Source: Paenibacillus sp. MAEPY2 (GTDB lineage: Bacteria > Bacillota > Bacilli > Paenibacillales > Paenibacillaceae). From it: a DNA stretch of 64,000 nt. The stretch spans positions 186,001 to 250,000 of the forward strand of contig NZ_AWUK01000013.1 of NCBI RefSeq assembly GCF_000499205.1, given 5' to 3'. Shown here in pieces: positions 16,552 to 25,458 of this stretch. How positions within the stretch are numbered: the first letter of the stretch is position 1; each line of letters begins with the position of its first letter. The notes beneath the pieces were generated by a model. The model was not told the origin of the DNA and made no database searches. It worked only from the letters and a program-made list of their open reading frames with translations. Made by a program: the position numbers and the translations under genes.

Positions 16552-18894
16552 CTATTCGGCAATCATTTTGGAAATGCTGGATTCTTTAATGGATTGAATA
16601 CTGATTATAGCTGTACAGATAATCGTAGCTGCCAGCAGCAGCGGACAAAGTACATATGACTTCAGTGGGTCAATGACAAACACAATATGGGATGCTCCAA
16701 AATAAGCCATTATTAGACTAATCATTAATTGACCTGCCGTATTCGATAGTATAGTTCCTATAAGAACCCCAACACCCAAAACAATAAGGGACATCGCTAC
16801 ATATTTGAATTGGATTGAGGAAATAGAAAATCCCAAACTTTTTAAAATCGCAATATCACCGTTATCCTTTGCAACAAGCATCTTCAGGAATAACGATGTA
16901 ATCAGGATCGTGACCAATACTGCTACAACTAGCGCCAACACCGTAACCAGTTTCAGCTGATGGATTGTCCCTCCAAGCGTTTGATATAAATAGCCTTGTA
17001 AATCTGTCACCTTTGCCGGTGCAAATGTCTGTGCATACTCCGCAATTTTATTCGAAATTTTACTTCCATCATCTTTCAAATCCAGACTCAAGACATACCA
17101 GAGTACACGATCTTGGTTATAAGGCAAGCGTGCTTTTGCAGTTTTTCCGCCATTGGTCACATCCTGATATACACCACTGACGGTCATTGTTTTTTTCTTT
17201 CCATTTACTAACAGTATTAAGGAGTCTCCCGTCTTCTTTTTCATTTCATTACTGTTCGCATCAGACAAAGCAATTTCATATTCATTTTTTGGGGCCACAC
17301 CCTTCACGTAAGATAAAGGAAACACATTGAAATCTCCTGTCTCCACGCTTAAATGATCATAGCCACCTTCACTGTTCAACACTTTAAATTGGCTTGTGAC
17401 AAATGCTGAGTATTTAAGTACGTTTGTATCCTTTTGAATATAATTAATTAATTCGGAGTAACGCTGTTCGATATCCTCGGAGTGCCTCAGATCAATACGC
17501 ATATCGCTTTGACCAACACCCATGTAAGAGATAAAGCTAGGGGCTTGTAACGTATTGAGGAAATTAACAGGTACGATCATAATAAATGAACTTATAATAA
17601 AAACAAACAATAGCAAACGGAACATGTTCAACCGCTGAATGATGTCTTTTATACCCAGGAAAACCGGAACCGATAACCATCGATTTTTGGATAGGCTGAG
17701 CCTGTTTGGACTTATTCTGGTTTCGCCGAGACTGCCCGAACGCAATGCTTCAACAGCTGAAATATGATTGAAACGTCGAAGCACACGGTTGCAGAAAAAT
17801 ACAACGATGGCGAAAATGATGACAGCTGCAAATAATGTGATGACGTAGTGCAACCATGTTTTGGGGGCTGTTCCTATGTACAGCATCATATTGGACATGA
17901 GCAAACGGTTCACCAATAGAGAGGTGAAATAGCCTGTAATAGAGCCCAAACCTGCCATAACAACATATTTGCTCAAATAGAGTTTCTTAATATCACGCTC
18001 GGATATGCCAATAGCTTTCATGACGCTAATCTCTCGGTAATCCTCTTCAATAGTGGCGAGCATGGTGAAACGGATACATAGTACAGCGATTACAATCAAG
18101 ATCAAACTGACAAGTATGACTACAGCTGCCACAACCCCGTCGGTCAACGCATTCAACAATTGGAACAGACTGTAGTTAACCACAGGACCTGCATTCGGCA
18201 AATTCGTATTTTGATAGGCTTGAGTAAAGTCACTGATCATCTGAGGATCTTTAAGTCGGAATTCAATCAGATACTCCGTCTCGCCCGTATTTTGTTTTAA
18301 GGACTGAAATTCACCCTGACTTATGACAAAACGTTTGGAGTGAATAATGGATGGATTCATTTGAGCATCACGTACAAAATCCACGATCTTGTAGGTTCTG
18401 ATGAAAGAATTGTCTTTGATGTTAATACTGTCACCAATTTTCAACTTCTTCTGCTGCAAGTAATAAACAGGAACGGCAATTTCTCCATCATTCACCTGCA
18501 CAATCTCACTATCCAAATTCAGCAGAAAATCAAAATTCTGATTTTGTACAACAAAATCAATATCCATAATGCTGTTTTTCTCAGCTTCCGCTCCAAAAAA
18601 TAAATGAGAACCGTCTATGTTAATCATTTCTACGATCTGGTGTTTCTCTACCATTTCATTGGCCTGTGCCCACTCATTCACCTTCGTTTCATCCAGTTCA
18701 CCTGCGTGCATTTGCACAACATGAGGGGTCTCGGATTCCGTAAATAAATAGTGGATTGAACTTGTTAGCTCCATAATCATGCGTGTACCTGAAGACATAA
18801 GCAAAGCTGCCAGCAAAATAAAAACAAATAAAGCAATGTTGATTCCTTTTTTCCTCTTAAGCTCATTTCTTAACATACGTAATAGCATGAACAA
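16552..18894 (-). CDS. Large FtsX-like ABC transporter permease
   Basis: The 780-residue membrane protein carries two FtsX-type permease domains. The N-terminal segment (about 18-40) leads into an outside domain of about 200 residues, then three membrane segments near 245-370. A second extracellular domain (about 450-620) and a final set of segments near 630-770 follow. Conserved FtsX stretches are EEDYREISVMKAIGISERDI and KDNGDIAILKSLGFSISSIQ. This layout matches MacB/YknZ-like or two-domain antimicrobial-peptide permeases. The start is TTG 18894 with AGGAG seven bases away; ATG 18888 is possible. It heads an operon with an ATPase and an MFS exporter. No two-component genes adjoin, so control is unknown. 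Confidence 0.88.
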   Translation of the reverse strand: MFMLLRMLRNELKRKKGINIALFVFILLAALLMSSGTRMIMELTSSIHYLFTESETPHVVQMHAGELDETKVNEWAQANEMVEKHQIVEMINIDGSHLFFGAEAEKNSIMDIDFVVQNQNFDFLLNLDSEIVQVNDGEIAVPVYYLQQKKLKIGDSINIKDNSFIRTYKIVDFVRDAQMNPSIIHSKRFVISQGEFQSLKQNTGETEYLIEFRLKDPQMISDFTQAYQNTNLPNAGPVVNYSLFQLLNALTDGVVAAVVILVSLILIVIAVLCIRFTMLATIEEDYREISVMKAIGISERDIKKLYLSKYVVMAGLGSITGYFTSLLVNRLLMSNMMLYIGTAPKTWLHYVITLFAAVIIFAIVVFFCNRVLRRFNHISAVEALRSGSLGETRISPNRLSLSKNRWLSVPVFLGIKDIIQRLNMFRLLLFVFIISSFIMIVPVNFLNTLQAPSFISYMGVGQSDMRIDLRHSEDIEQRYSELINYIQKDTNVLKYSAFVTSQFKVLNSEGGYDHLSVETGDFNVFPLSYVKGVAPKNEYEIALSDANSNEMKKKTGDSLILLVNGKKKTMTVSGVYQDVTNGGKTAKARLPYNQDRVLWYVLSLDLKDDGSKISNKIAEYAQTFAPAKVTDLQGYLYQTLGGTIHQLKLVTVLALVVAVLVTILITSLFLKMLVAKDNGDIAILKSLGFSISSIQFKYVAMSLIVLGVGVLIGTILSNTAGQLMISLIMAYFGASHIVFVIDPLKSYVLCPLLLAATIICTAIISIQSIKESSISKMIAE

Positions 18895-19112
18895 CCATTA
18901 GCTCCTTTGCATGGAACACTACTTTGGATTAATCAGGTACACTATATGTAATTTCTTTTATCGGTATGCCGAACCTTCTGTACCAAAGTTAATATCCCTT
19001 TTTGCTGTAAAATACCCCCATTTATCTACTGCACCGAGTGTATCAATAAACACGAATATCTGAATCAGTCTGCGGTCCAGTTTTAACTAATGCCGGAGTC
19101 TGAGGTTATAAA

Positions 19113-19142
19113 TTGAGAACTTATTAAATCGTGTGATAAAAT
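19113..19142 (+). promoter_or_regulatory. Candidate sigma-A promoter of the serine hydrolase gene
   Basis: TTGAGA (19113-19118) and TAAAAT (19137-19142) are 18 bp apart, 66 bp before the ATG. The rest of the 314-bp gap (18895-19208) shows no gene or strong dyad. Confidence 0.45.
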
Positions 19143-19208
19143 AATGGCTCAAACCTTTTTCTAACGACACTCAATTTGTGGGATATGTCCCAATTAAGAA
19201 AGGACACT

Positions 19209-20189
19209 ATGAACCCTTCATCCATACCATCCATGTTACAGCAAACCATCCCGCCGCTGGATCTGCGCAGTTGTCTTGTCAGCGTACGTGGCGAAATCAT
19301 ATACGAGCACTACCGTAATCAAGAAGCAGCAACTCAAATTGCCAAAGTGAATTCCTGTACCAAAAGTGTGCTGTCCGCGCTCATTTGTATTGCAATGGAT
19401 CACGGCTGGCTGCCCGAAGCGTCTAATCCAATCTCCACCTTTTTCCCACAGCTGGGGTCAGATCCTGACCCACGCAAACCGGAAATTACGTTAGAGCAGT
19501 TATTGACCATGACAGCTGGATTCAACTGGGACGAGTTTGGTGGACAGAATTCATTTCCGCGCATGACACGTACGGATCACTGGGTGAATTTTGCATTGGA
19601 GCAACGCTTAAGTCATGTGCCAGGTACATATATGGAATACAATTCCGGGGTATCACAGATCTTGTCTGCCATCCTCATGCAGAGTACAGGAATTTCCGTA
19701 GCCGAGTTCGCGGAACGTTATCTATTTGGCCCGTTGGGGATTCAAGAGTATGAATGGGAAAGTGACCCACAGGGTGTACATACTGGTGGGTTTGGATTAA
19801 AGATGCTGCCGAGGGATTTGTTAAAATTCGGTCAGCTGTTTATGCAGCAAGGCATGTGGAACGGCCAGTCGCTGATATCGAACGATCTTGTTAGCCGCTC
19901 TACAAAGCCTGCCATTACGGTTACTCCACCCAATCATGGTAGTTATGGTTGGCACTGGTGGGTGGATGCCTATACCAGCGAAACTTCTGAGGCTGATGCT
20001 GGGATTACGGAAAAGGACACTCCCATACTCCACTATTACTACGCCCGTGGATTTGGAGGTCAATTTATATATATCGTCCCGGCTCTGGAACTCGTTGCAG
20101 TGCTAACCAATGACAAACGAAAGAAGGAAAAACCTCCACTGGATGTGTTCCCCAAAAGAATTGCTCCTGAACTGTTAAAATGCCTGTAA
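19209..20189 (+). CDS. Serine hydrolase, beta-lactamase class C / esterase-like
   Basis: The 326-residue protein belongs to the penicillin-recognising serine hydrolases. The nucleophile motif SCTKS (S-x-x-K) lies near residue 58, the YNS motif (Y-x-N) near residue 142, and GFGGQFIYIVP near the C-terminus stands where the K-T-G-like motif is expected. There is no signal peptide, unlike true class C beta-lactamases, which favours an intracellular esterase or peptidase. The start is ATG 19209 with AAGAAAGGA upstream; the frame itself opens earlier at 19176. It stands alone between the ABC operon and a convergent membrane protein gene. The natural substrate cannot be inferred. Confidence 0.86.
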   Translation: MNPSSIPSMLQQTIPPLDLRSCLVSVRGEIIYEHYRNQEAATQIAKVNSCTKSVLSALICIAMDHGWLPEASNPISTFFPQLGSDPDPRKPEITLEQLLTMTAGFNWDEFGGQNSFPRMTRTDHWVNFALEQRLSHVPGTYMEYNSGVSQILSAILMQSTGISVAEFAERYLFGPLGIQEYEWESDPQGVHTGGFGLKMLPRDLLKFGQLFMQQGMWNGQSLISNDLVSRSTKPAITVTPPNHGSYGWHWWVDAYTSETSEADAGITEKDTPILHYYYARGFGGQFIYIVPALELVAVLTNDKRKKEKPPLDVFPKRIAPELLKCL

Positions 20190-20216
20190 CAATCTTCATT
20201 TTCGCTTAATGCGCAT

Positions 20217-20264
20217 AAATAACCCCCAACCGTTAGGGAGTTTTCCCGATGAGTTGAGGGTTAT
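20217..20264. terminator. Bidirectional terminator between convergent genes
   Basis: AATAACCC pairs with GGGTTATT around an inner CAAC/GTTG stem. It lies between the serine hydrolase (plus) and the DUF1361 gene (minus) and can serve both. Confidence 0.78.
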
Positions 20265-20267
20265 TGT

Positions 20268-20999
20268 TTATCGCAAACCTTTCAGATCCGCCTCTGAACT
20301 TCCAAGCTCTGTCTTCCCGGCATATGGAGATTTCGTATTGATTAGATAGTATAGCGTTGCATAGATCGTTAGAATAAACGTGCCAAAGAACATACAGAAT
20401 GCGAGTGACGGACGACTTACACTCTCATGCATAATTTCGACCAGCGTTTCACGATTAGTTAACGCATCCCAGCTGTTCAGTCGATACACACGTCCCAGCA
20501 GGACACCATAACTACCCAGAGCACACCCTACCAGCACAAAAATCCACGAAACCCATCGTCCCATTTTGTGATGAATCACTTCCTGAAGCTGATACATCGA
20601 CAGGAATCCGAGCAACAAGCCCGTCCAAACGAACATCAAGAGCACAATTAAGTCATACCAGTACTTGTAGTCCAATCCATTCCCTCCGCCATAATAGCGG
20701 GAACTGCGTGCCGTCAGGTGAACGAGATCCGTTACAATGTAGGATGAGTTCGGGAAGAACAATAGCCAGAGCAGTCCGCTTGCAACGGCAAACCATGTCG
20801 CCCCTTTCCATTTGGCATGGCCGAAGCCATAAGCCACATAGGAGAATACAAAAGGAATCCAGCCCAAAAACAGATTCCAGATCAGGAAGCGAAAATAGCG
20901 CTGATCCAACCAATCCGCAGCTGCATAATACAAACCGAGGGTCACCACCGTGACCATACTAAGGAAAATCAATATTTTGATATAATTCAGTTTTCTCAA
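20268..20999 (-). CDS. DUF1361 membrane protein
   Basis: The 243-residue integral membrane protein has about six to seven hydrophobic segments. It has the DUF1361 hallmarks FLIWNLFLGWIPFVFSY and LLWLLFFPNSSYIVTDLVHL, with the conserved aromatic and Asp residues, and SYGVLLGRVYRLNSWD in the second half. The family is widespread in Firmicutes and cyanobacteria and has no known function. The start is a TTG at 20999 with GAGG nine bases upstream. The stop codon sits against the shared terminator. The gene upstream on the same strand is only 34 bp away, so the two may be co-transcribed. Confidence 0.85.
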   Translation of the reverse strand: MRKLNYIKILIFLSMVTVVTLGLYYAAADWLDQRYFRFLIWNLFLGWIPFVFSYVAYGFGHAKWKGATWFAVASGLLWLLFFPNSSYIVTDLVHLTARSSRYYGGGNGLDYKYWYDLIVLLMFVWTGLLLGFLSMYQLQEVIHHKMGRWVSWIFVLVGCALGSYGVLLGRVYRLNSWDALTNRETLVEIMHESVSRPSLAFCMFFGTFILTIYATLYYLINTKSPYAGKTELGSSEADLKGLR

Positions 21000-21033
21000 T
21001 GATATTTACCTCACTTGATTCAATGAAATACAT

Positions 21034-21567
21034 TCAGTTCCGAAAATATCGGATGATCTCTTCCCTGTTCTTTTCCACACGCAAATTCAACCCACGCTTA
21101 TCCTTTAAACCATATTGCTGTAGTTCATGCCCTGGATCAAGCACCAACGGTTTGGTTACTACATCCTCCAACAAGTTCATCGTCAATTGATAGGCTTCAC
21201 GCAGCTCATCCACCGGAATAATCGATTCATATCGCTTGATTAACTCAATCAAACGTTCCGCATACACCAGACGAACCATACTGTCCGCACTCGTCAGTTG
21301 TCTTGAAGCAAATGCTGTGATTGCAGTGATAATCAGCGGATTAGCATGATATCTGGCAATCGACGTAAGCTCATCAACCGCGTCCCAGTTCATGATAGAT
21401 AATGCAGAGGTTAACTGACCTATTCTTTCTTCCATCCATGTCTGCTCCAGCTCTTGAGGCACATCCCATTGTTTATATTGTGCATAAACACCACTCCGAT
21501 GCATCTGTACAGCGCTCCCATAATGCTTAACGAATAACGCTTTTGGAACATTCCAGTCCGTTTCCAT
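21034..21567 (-). CDS. Hypothetical protein
   Basis: I do not recognise this product of about 177 residues. It is soluble and mainly helical by eye. Its N-terminal third has FVKHYGSAVQMHRSGVYAQY, and the end has LNLRVEKNREEIIRYFRN. No metal motif, signal peptide or membrane segment is visible. ATG 21567 follows a GGTGGTGG stretch and gives the start METDWNVPKA; an in-frame TTG at 21609 has no better site. It precedes the DUF1361 gene by 34 bp on the same strand, and a spore coat gene diverges from it 116 bp away. Confidence 0.6.
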   Translation of the reverse strand: METDWNVPKALFVKHYGSAVQMHRSGVYAQYKQWDVPQELEQTWMEERIGQLTSALSIMNWDAVDELTSIARYHANPLIITAITAFASRQLTSADSMVRLVYAERLIELIKRYESIIPVDELREAYQLTMNLLEDVVTKPLVLDPGHELQQYGLKDKRGLNLRVEKNREEIIRYFRN

Positions 21568-21683
21568 CCAACCACCACCGTACCTGTCTCTATTTTTGCT
21601 TATAACCAAAACCCATTACATAAATTTACTGTTGAAGACCATACTAGGATCATACCACTTCCCAAAGGAGAATCAAATTTACC

Positions 21684-22343
21684 ATGAATTCAAATTCAAT
21701 GCAGCCTTCAAACCGAATGCAACCTGCAAACAACGCAAATCCAGGCTTCACACCTCAAATGAACCATGGCGGACATGAAATGTTCGATATGCACGAAATT
21801 CTGTCAGGGGCCATCAACGTGCTGGATCAATACATGATTTTCAGAACGTTTGTACAGGACACTGAACTGCTTCAACTTCTTGATCGTCAGTACAATTTCA
21901 TGCTGTCCCAGTACAATCTGACGGCAGAATGTTTCTCAACTGGACAGAAACCGCATGAGGAGACGGCAACCTACATGATTCCAAACATCGTTCCGCCCGT
22001 ATATGGCCTCAAGCCATCTGCACCGAAAAAGCCGAATCAATCACTCGCCGACGTCAAAGATGCAGGCATCAGTGGTCATATGCTGGGATTGATCAAGTCA
22101 CATGCCTCTCTGCTGGCCATGTCTGCTCCTGAAATTACGAATGGGACCGTACGCCGAGTTATCGCTTCTCAGGTACAACAATTTATCGAGATGGCTTACG
22201 AAATTTTCATGTATCAAAATCAACATGCTTATTATCAAGTGCCTCAACTGAATGCAAATGATACGACACAGATGCTTCAAGCATATGTCCCAGCAACCGG
22301 TGCACCTCAAATGCCAAATAACAACAAGCCACCTCTTCATTAA
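21684..22343 (+). CDS. CotF-type spore coat protein
   Basis: The 219-residue protein starts with an Asn/Gln/Met/Pro-rich arm (1-28). The spore-coat CotF domain follows at about 33-175: FDMHEILSGAINVLDQYMIF, DRQYNFMLSQYNLTAECFST, and the helical VRRVIASQVQQFIEMAYEIF. The end is again low-complexity (MPNNNKPPLH). Proteins of this type join the coat or forespore during sporulation. AAAGGAG lies 13 bases before ATG 21684. Expression by a mother-cell sigma factor is expected from the family, but I could not identify a clean promoter. It ends at a strong hairpin. Confidence 0.85.
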   Translation: MNSNSMQPSNRMQPANNANPGFTPQMNHGGHEMFDMHEILSGAINVLDQYMIFRTFVQDTELLQLLDRQYNFMLSQYNLTAECFSTGQKPHEETATYMIPNIVPPVYGLKPSAPKKPNQSLADVKDAGISGHMLGLIKSHASLLAMSAPEITNGTVRRVIASQVQQFIEMAYEIFMYQNQHAYYQVPQLNANDTTQMLQAYVPATGAPQMPNNNKPPLH

Positions 22344-22362
22344 TTTAAAATAAGTCGAACAA

Positions 22363-22410
22363 CAAAGAACAGCAACTTCAACCCCCAAGGTTGTAAGATG
22401 CTGTTCTTTG
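22363..22410. terminator. Bidirectional terminator after the spore coat gene
   Basis: CAAAGAACAGCA pairs perfectly with TGCTGTTCTTTG, a 12-bp stem, with a partial inner stem. Confidence 0.82.
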
Positions 22411-22437
22411 TGCTGCTACGGCTTCGATCCAGAAGTG

Positions 22438-22475
22438 AAAAAAGCAGCACTCCTTTCTAAAGGATGTGCCGCTTT
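22438..22475 (-). terminator. Rho-independent terminator of the ECF41 operon
   Basis: On the minus strand AAAGCGGCACATCCTTT pairs with AAAGGAGTGCTGCTTT with small mismatches and ends in TTTTTTCAC. It lies 43 bp after the sigma factor stop codon. Confidence 0.87.
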
Positions 22476-22517
22476 AGCATGCATTCAGCGCTTCTTGCTC
22501 CATTCCAAGAATGTATT

Positions 22518-23444
22518 TTATGTCGATACCGATGTAAGTTTGTCCGGATTCACAACGAGATAGAATCCCTCAATCCGCTCTCCTAGAGAGTCCAGCTTGA
22601 GACACAGAACTTCGGACAACTGACCGTTATCCAGTAATGCAAGGTGAGGCTCTCCATTGATGAATGTGGGCACCCAATCTCGTTCTCGCAATCGGGTAAG
22701 CACCCGGCGAGAGGTCAACAAGGCGAGTACGCCTTTACGAACTTTCATCGTTCTCATGACCGTATGCACACGTCCACCGCCATCTGCAGTAAATACAGGC
22801 TGCTCGGCCAGCAGCTCCAGCATCTCGGAAACATCATAATTTAGAAAAGCGGTTGTGAAACGAGCCAGCAATTTTTCTTTGGCAGCATAATCAGCAGAAC
22901 GATGTTCCAGCGGGGAAAGACGATCGGGAAGCTTACGTCTGGCCCGGCTAAAAATTTGACGGCAATTGCTTTCCGATTTTCCCAGCCAATCTGCTATTTC
23001 CGCATACTCATACTGGAACGCCTCACGAAGTACAAAAACAGCACGCTCTATGGGGGTGAGTTGCTCCAGCATAACCAGATAAGCGTAGGAAATCATCTCC
23101 TTCTGCTCCATCGTTGCTTCCGGAACGTTCCCTATTCCACCGTCACTCATCGGCTCAGGGAGCCATTCTCCAACATAACTTTCCCTTTGATTACGGGCAG
23201 AGCTCAGCAGATTCAAACTACGGTTTACGACTAGTTTAGCAATATAGGACTTGGGATTACGGATATTATCAAGAGACTTGCTCTGAAGCTCCGCAAAGCA
23301 GTCCTGCACCATATCTTCAGCCTCCACAACACTACCGAGCATGCGGTAAGCAATGGAAAAGGCATAGGCTTTATAACGAATATACAATTCACCAACTTCC
23401 AGAGAAGACACTTCTGGCTCATTGATGAGGGAATCAAATTTCAT
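22518..23444 (-). CDS. ECF41-type RNA polymerase sigma factor (SigJ-like) with fused SnoaL-like domain
   Basis: The 308-residue product is a one-protein sigma switch. Residues 20-90 form region 2 (FSIAYRMLGSVVEAEDMVQD) and residues 115-175 region 4 (LTPIERAVFVLREAF, IADWLGKSESNCRQIFSRAR). A C-terminal SnoaL-like domain (from about 185) replaces an anti-sigma factor. The ECF41 hallmark DGGGRV is at 221-226 and NPDKL is near the end. In this group the fused domain controls core-polymerase binding. ATG 23444 follows GAGGAGG. It is preceded by the carboxymuconolactone decarboxylase gene typical of ECF41 loci (33 bp gap), and a matching promoter lies upstream of both. Confidence 0.93.
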   Translation of the reverse strand: MKFDSLINEPEVSSLEVGELYIRYKAYAFSIAYRMLGSVVEAEDMVQDCFAELQSKSLDNIRNPKSYIAKLVVNRSLNLLSSARNQRESYVGEWLPEPMSDGGIGNVPEATMEQKEMISYAYLVMLEQLTPIERAVFVLREAFQYEYAEIADWLGKSESNCRQIFSRARRKLPDRLSPLEHRSADYAAKEKLLARFTTAFLNYDVSEMLELLAEQPVFTADGGGRVHTVMRTMKVRKGVLALLTSRRVLTRLRERDWVPTFINGEPHLALLDNGQLSEVLCLKLDSLGERIEGFYLVVNPDKLTSVST

Positions 23445-23477
23445 GAGAATGGCCTCCTCTGGCAGATGGTCGTAACT

Positions 23478-23930
23478 TTAATTATTAAAGCAACCAGGAT
23501 ACATCCCTGTTGTAATTGCGATCCGGTTCCAGCTATTAATGGTGTTGATCGCCATGATCAGATCCACCAGTTCAGCATCACTGAAATGTTCCTTCACTTT
23601 TTCAAACAATTCAAGTGGTACGCCTTGTTCCGAAACAAGCGTTACGGCTTCAGCCAGCTCCAGCATAACACGTTCTTTTTCCGTAAACAAAGGGACCTCG
23701 CGCCACACGCTCAGCAGCAAAATGTGATCAGCATAATCTCCCAGCTTCATCAGATCTTTGGCATGCATATCGAGACAAAACGCACAGCCATTGATTTGCG
23801 ACACACGGATTTTCAACAGCTCATATAACACTTTATTATCTTCAAACTGACCCGAAACATGCTGCTCCAATGCCATCATTGCTTTGAAAGCACCCGAATT
23901 AGCCACTCTATAATTCACTCTTAAATTCAT
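23478..23930 (-). CDS. Carboxymuconolactone decarboxylase / AhpD-like protein
   Basis: The 150-residue protein has the AhpD-type redox motif GCAFCLDMHAKDL (Cys49, Cys52, His56), which in relatives reduces peroxides or disulphides. The fold continues with ELAEAVTLVSEQGVPLELFE and DAELVDLIMAINTINSWNRI. It is the first gene of the ECF41 operon, and such enzymes are the standard targets of ECF41 sigma factors. The GGAGGCG ribosome site precedes ATG 23930. It probably takes part in oxidative or nitrosative stress defence, but the substrate has not been identified for this group. Confidence 0.9.
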   Translation of the reverse strand: MNLRVNYRVANSGAFKAMMALEQHVSGQFEDNKVLYELLKIRVSQINGCAFCLDMHAKDLMKLGDYADHILLLSVWREVPLFTEKERVMLELAEAVTLVSEQGVPLELFEKVKEHFSDAELVDLIMAINTINSWNRIAITTGMYPGCFNN

Positions 23931-23965
23931 CTCATTCGCCTCCGTATTTTGGTCTACAACCTTAA

Positions 23966-23992
23966 GACAAATAAAGACTCATATCTGTGACA
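23966..23992 (-). promoter_or_regulatory. ECF41-type promoter upstream of the AhpD-like/sigma operon
   Basis: On the minus strand TGTCACA (23992-23986) is followed after exactly 16 bp by TGTC (23969-23966), 35 bp before the ATG. ECF41 promoters are known as TGTCACA-N16-CGTC, so only one base differs. This suggests autoregulation. The remaining gap to 24286 has only A+T-rich sequence and no clear gene. Confidence 0.75.
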
Positions 23993-24286
23993 TTTTCTAT
24001 AAAAAATCTTCAGCATATTTGAGAACAGCATAAAGCTCAACTATTTAAGATGAGTAACCTTAATGAATGAATTTTGCCGAACATGGATATAGTTTACGCA
24101 AACGTTATGTATAAGCAGATAATTCCGTATTTATGTTAGGTGTCCACTGTATTGTTTGTCATTTTAAACAAAAAACGATTACACCTATTGATACTCCAAA
24201 CAAAAGAGTAGTAACATACGACTACAAAGTAAACTTTCCTAACATGAATAACGAACGATTCATTATCCCAGCAAGGAGTGACTTCC

Positions 24287-25333
24287 ATGATAACTTCCAA
24301 TTCCAATCCCCAACTTACATCCGAACTGCCCCGCGACTGCACGTTCTCCGCTGAAGACTGGCATGTCTTATCTCAATATTGGTATCCGATTGCTCAAGCA
24401 AGCGAAGTGACAGATAAACCACTGGCCGCTCAATTGCTCGATGTTCGATTGGTTCTGTATCGCAGCAACAACAACGTTGTAGTTGCCAAGGATCTTTGTT
24501 TTCACCGTGGTGCTCCGCTCAGTAAGGGCTGGGTAGAAAATGGGGAAATCGTCTGTCCCTATCATGGTTTCCGTTATAACTGTGAAGGGAAATGCACCGC
24601 CGTGCCTGCACACCCCAGCTCCAAAATTTCTCCCAAACTGAAACTTATCGTATATCCTGCGGTCGAACGTTATGGCCTGATCTGGACTTCACTCGCCGGA
24701 AACGACGAGCAAATTCCTTCATGCCCAGGATGGGATGATCCTGATTATATCAACATTTTGCCTCCGAACTTTGATATCACAGGTTCGGCAGGACGTCAGA
24801 TGGAGGGATTTCTGGATGTATCCCATTTTGCGTACGTGCATACGGAGACGTTTGGCGATCGGAACAACACCGAAGTGCCCCAATACAAAGTAAAACGTGA
24901 AGGCAATCAACTGCTTGCCGAATACTGGAGTTCTGTCAGCAACTATGGTAAAGGTCAGGATAATGTAGCCCCCGAAGGTTTTCAATGGCTGCGTGAATTC
25001 CGCGTATTTCCGCCATTCTCCGCCTCCCTTACGGTTCACTTCCCGGATAACGACAAACTGAACATTCTGAACTGTGCCTCACCAATTTCTGCACGCTTTA
25101 CACGGTTGTTCTGTCCGATTACGCGTAACTTTGACAAGGATGCTCCAATTGAAGAGACAATCAAGTTTAACTTGCAGGTATTCGAGGAGGACCGTGAAAT
25201 GGTGGAATCACAGAAACCGGAGGAATTGCCGCTGGATCTGCATGCAGAAGCACATATTCCCGCAGACCGTACCTCGATTGCATATCGTCAGTTATTGACT
25301 GAGCTGGGCTTGGGAAGAAACTACACATCATAA
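24287..25333 (+). CDS. Rieske [2Fe-2S] non-haem iron oxygenase
   Basis: The 348-residue protein is the terminal oxygenase of a ring-hydroxylating or O-demethylating system. The Rieske cluster ligands are CFHRGAPL (Cys71-x-His73) and CPYHGFRY (Cys90-x-x-His93). The mononuclear iron site is DVSHFAYVH (Asp177, His180, His185). Length and order match the PaO/VanA-like single-component alpha subunits rather than alpha3beta3 dioxygenases. ATG 24287 has AAGGAG eight bases upstream. No reductase or ferredoxin gene is adjacent, so the electron donor must be elsewhere; the flavodoxin at 52.7 kb is one candidate. The 355-bp gap to the divergent ECF41 operon holds its promoter. Confidence 0.9.
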   Translation: MITSNSNPQLTSELPRDCTFSAEDWHVLSQYWYPIAQASEVTDKPLAAQLLDVRLVLYRSNNNVVVAKDLCFHRGAPLSKGWVENGEIVCPYHGFRYNCEGKCTAVPAHPSSKISPKLKLIVYPAVERYGLIWTSLAGNDEQIPSCPGWDDPDYINILPPNFDITGSAGRQMEGFLDVSHFAYVHTETFGDRNNTEVPQYKVKREGNQLLAEYWSSVSNYGKGQDNVAPEGFQWLREFRVFPPFSASLTVHFPDNDKLNILNCASPISARFTRLFCPITRNFDKDAPIEETIKFNLQVFEEDREMVESQKPEELPLDLHAEAHIPADRTSIAYRQLLTELGLGRNYTS

Positions 25334-25348
25334 CTTGAACACAAACAG

Positions 25349-25387
25349 ACAAAAAAGATGCGTTCATGCGAACGCATCTTTTTTGTC
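25349..25387. terminator. Bidirectional rho-independent terminator
   Basis: GACAAAAAAGATGCGTT pairs with AACGCATCTTTTTTGTC across a short loop. It serves the Rieske gene and any convergent readthrough from the cupin gene. Confidence 0.9.
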
Positions 25388-25458
25388 TAATTGCTACATT
25401 CTCGTTCGTGACGATGTACTGGGATTGACCTCACTTATAATATACTTATATCTGTCAC

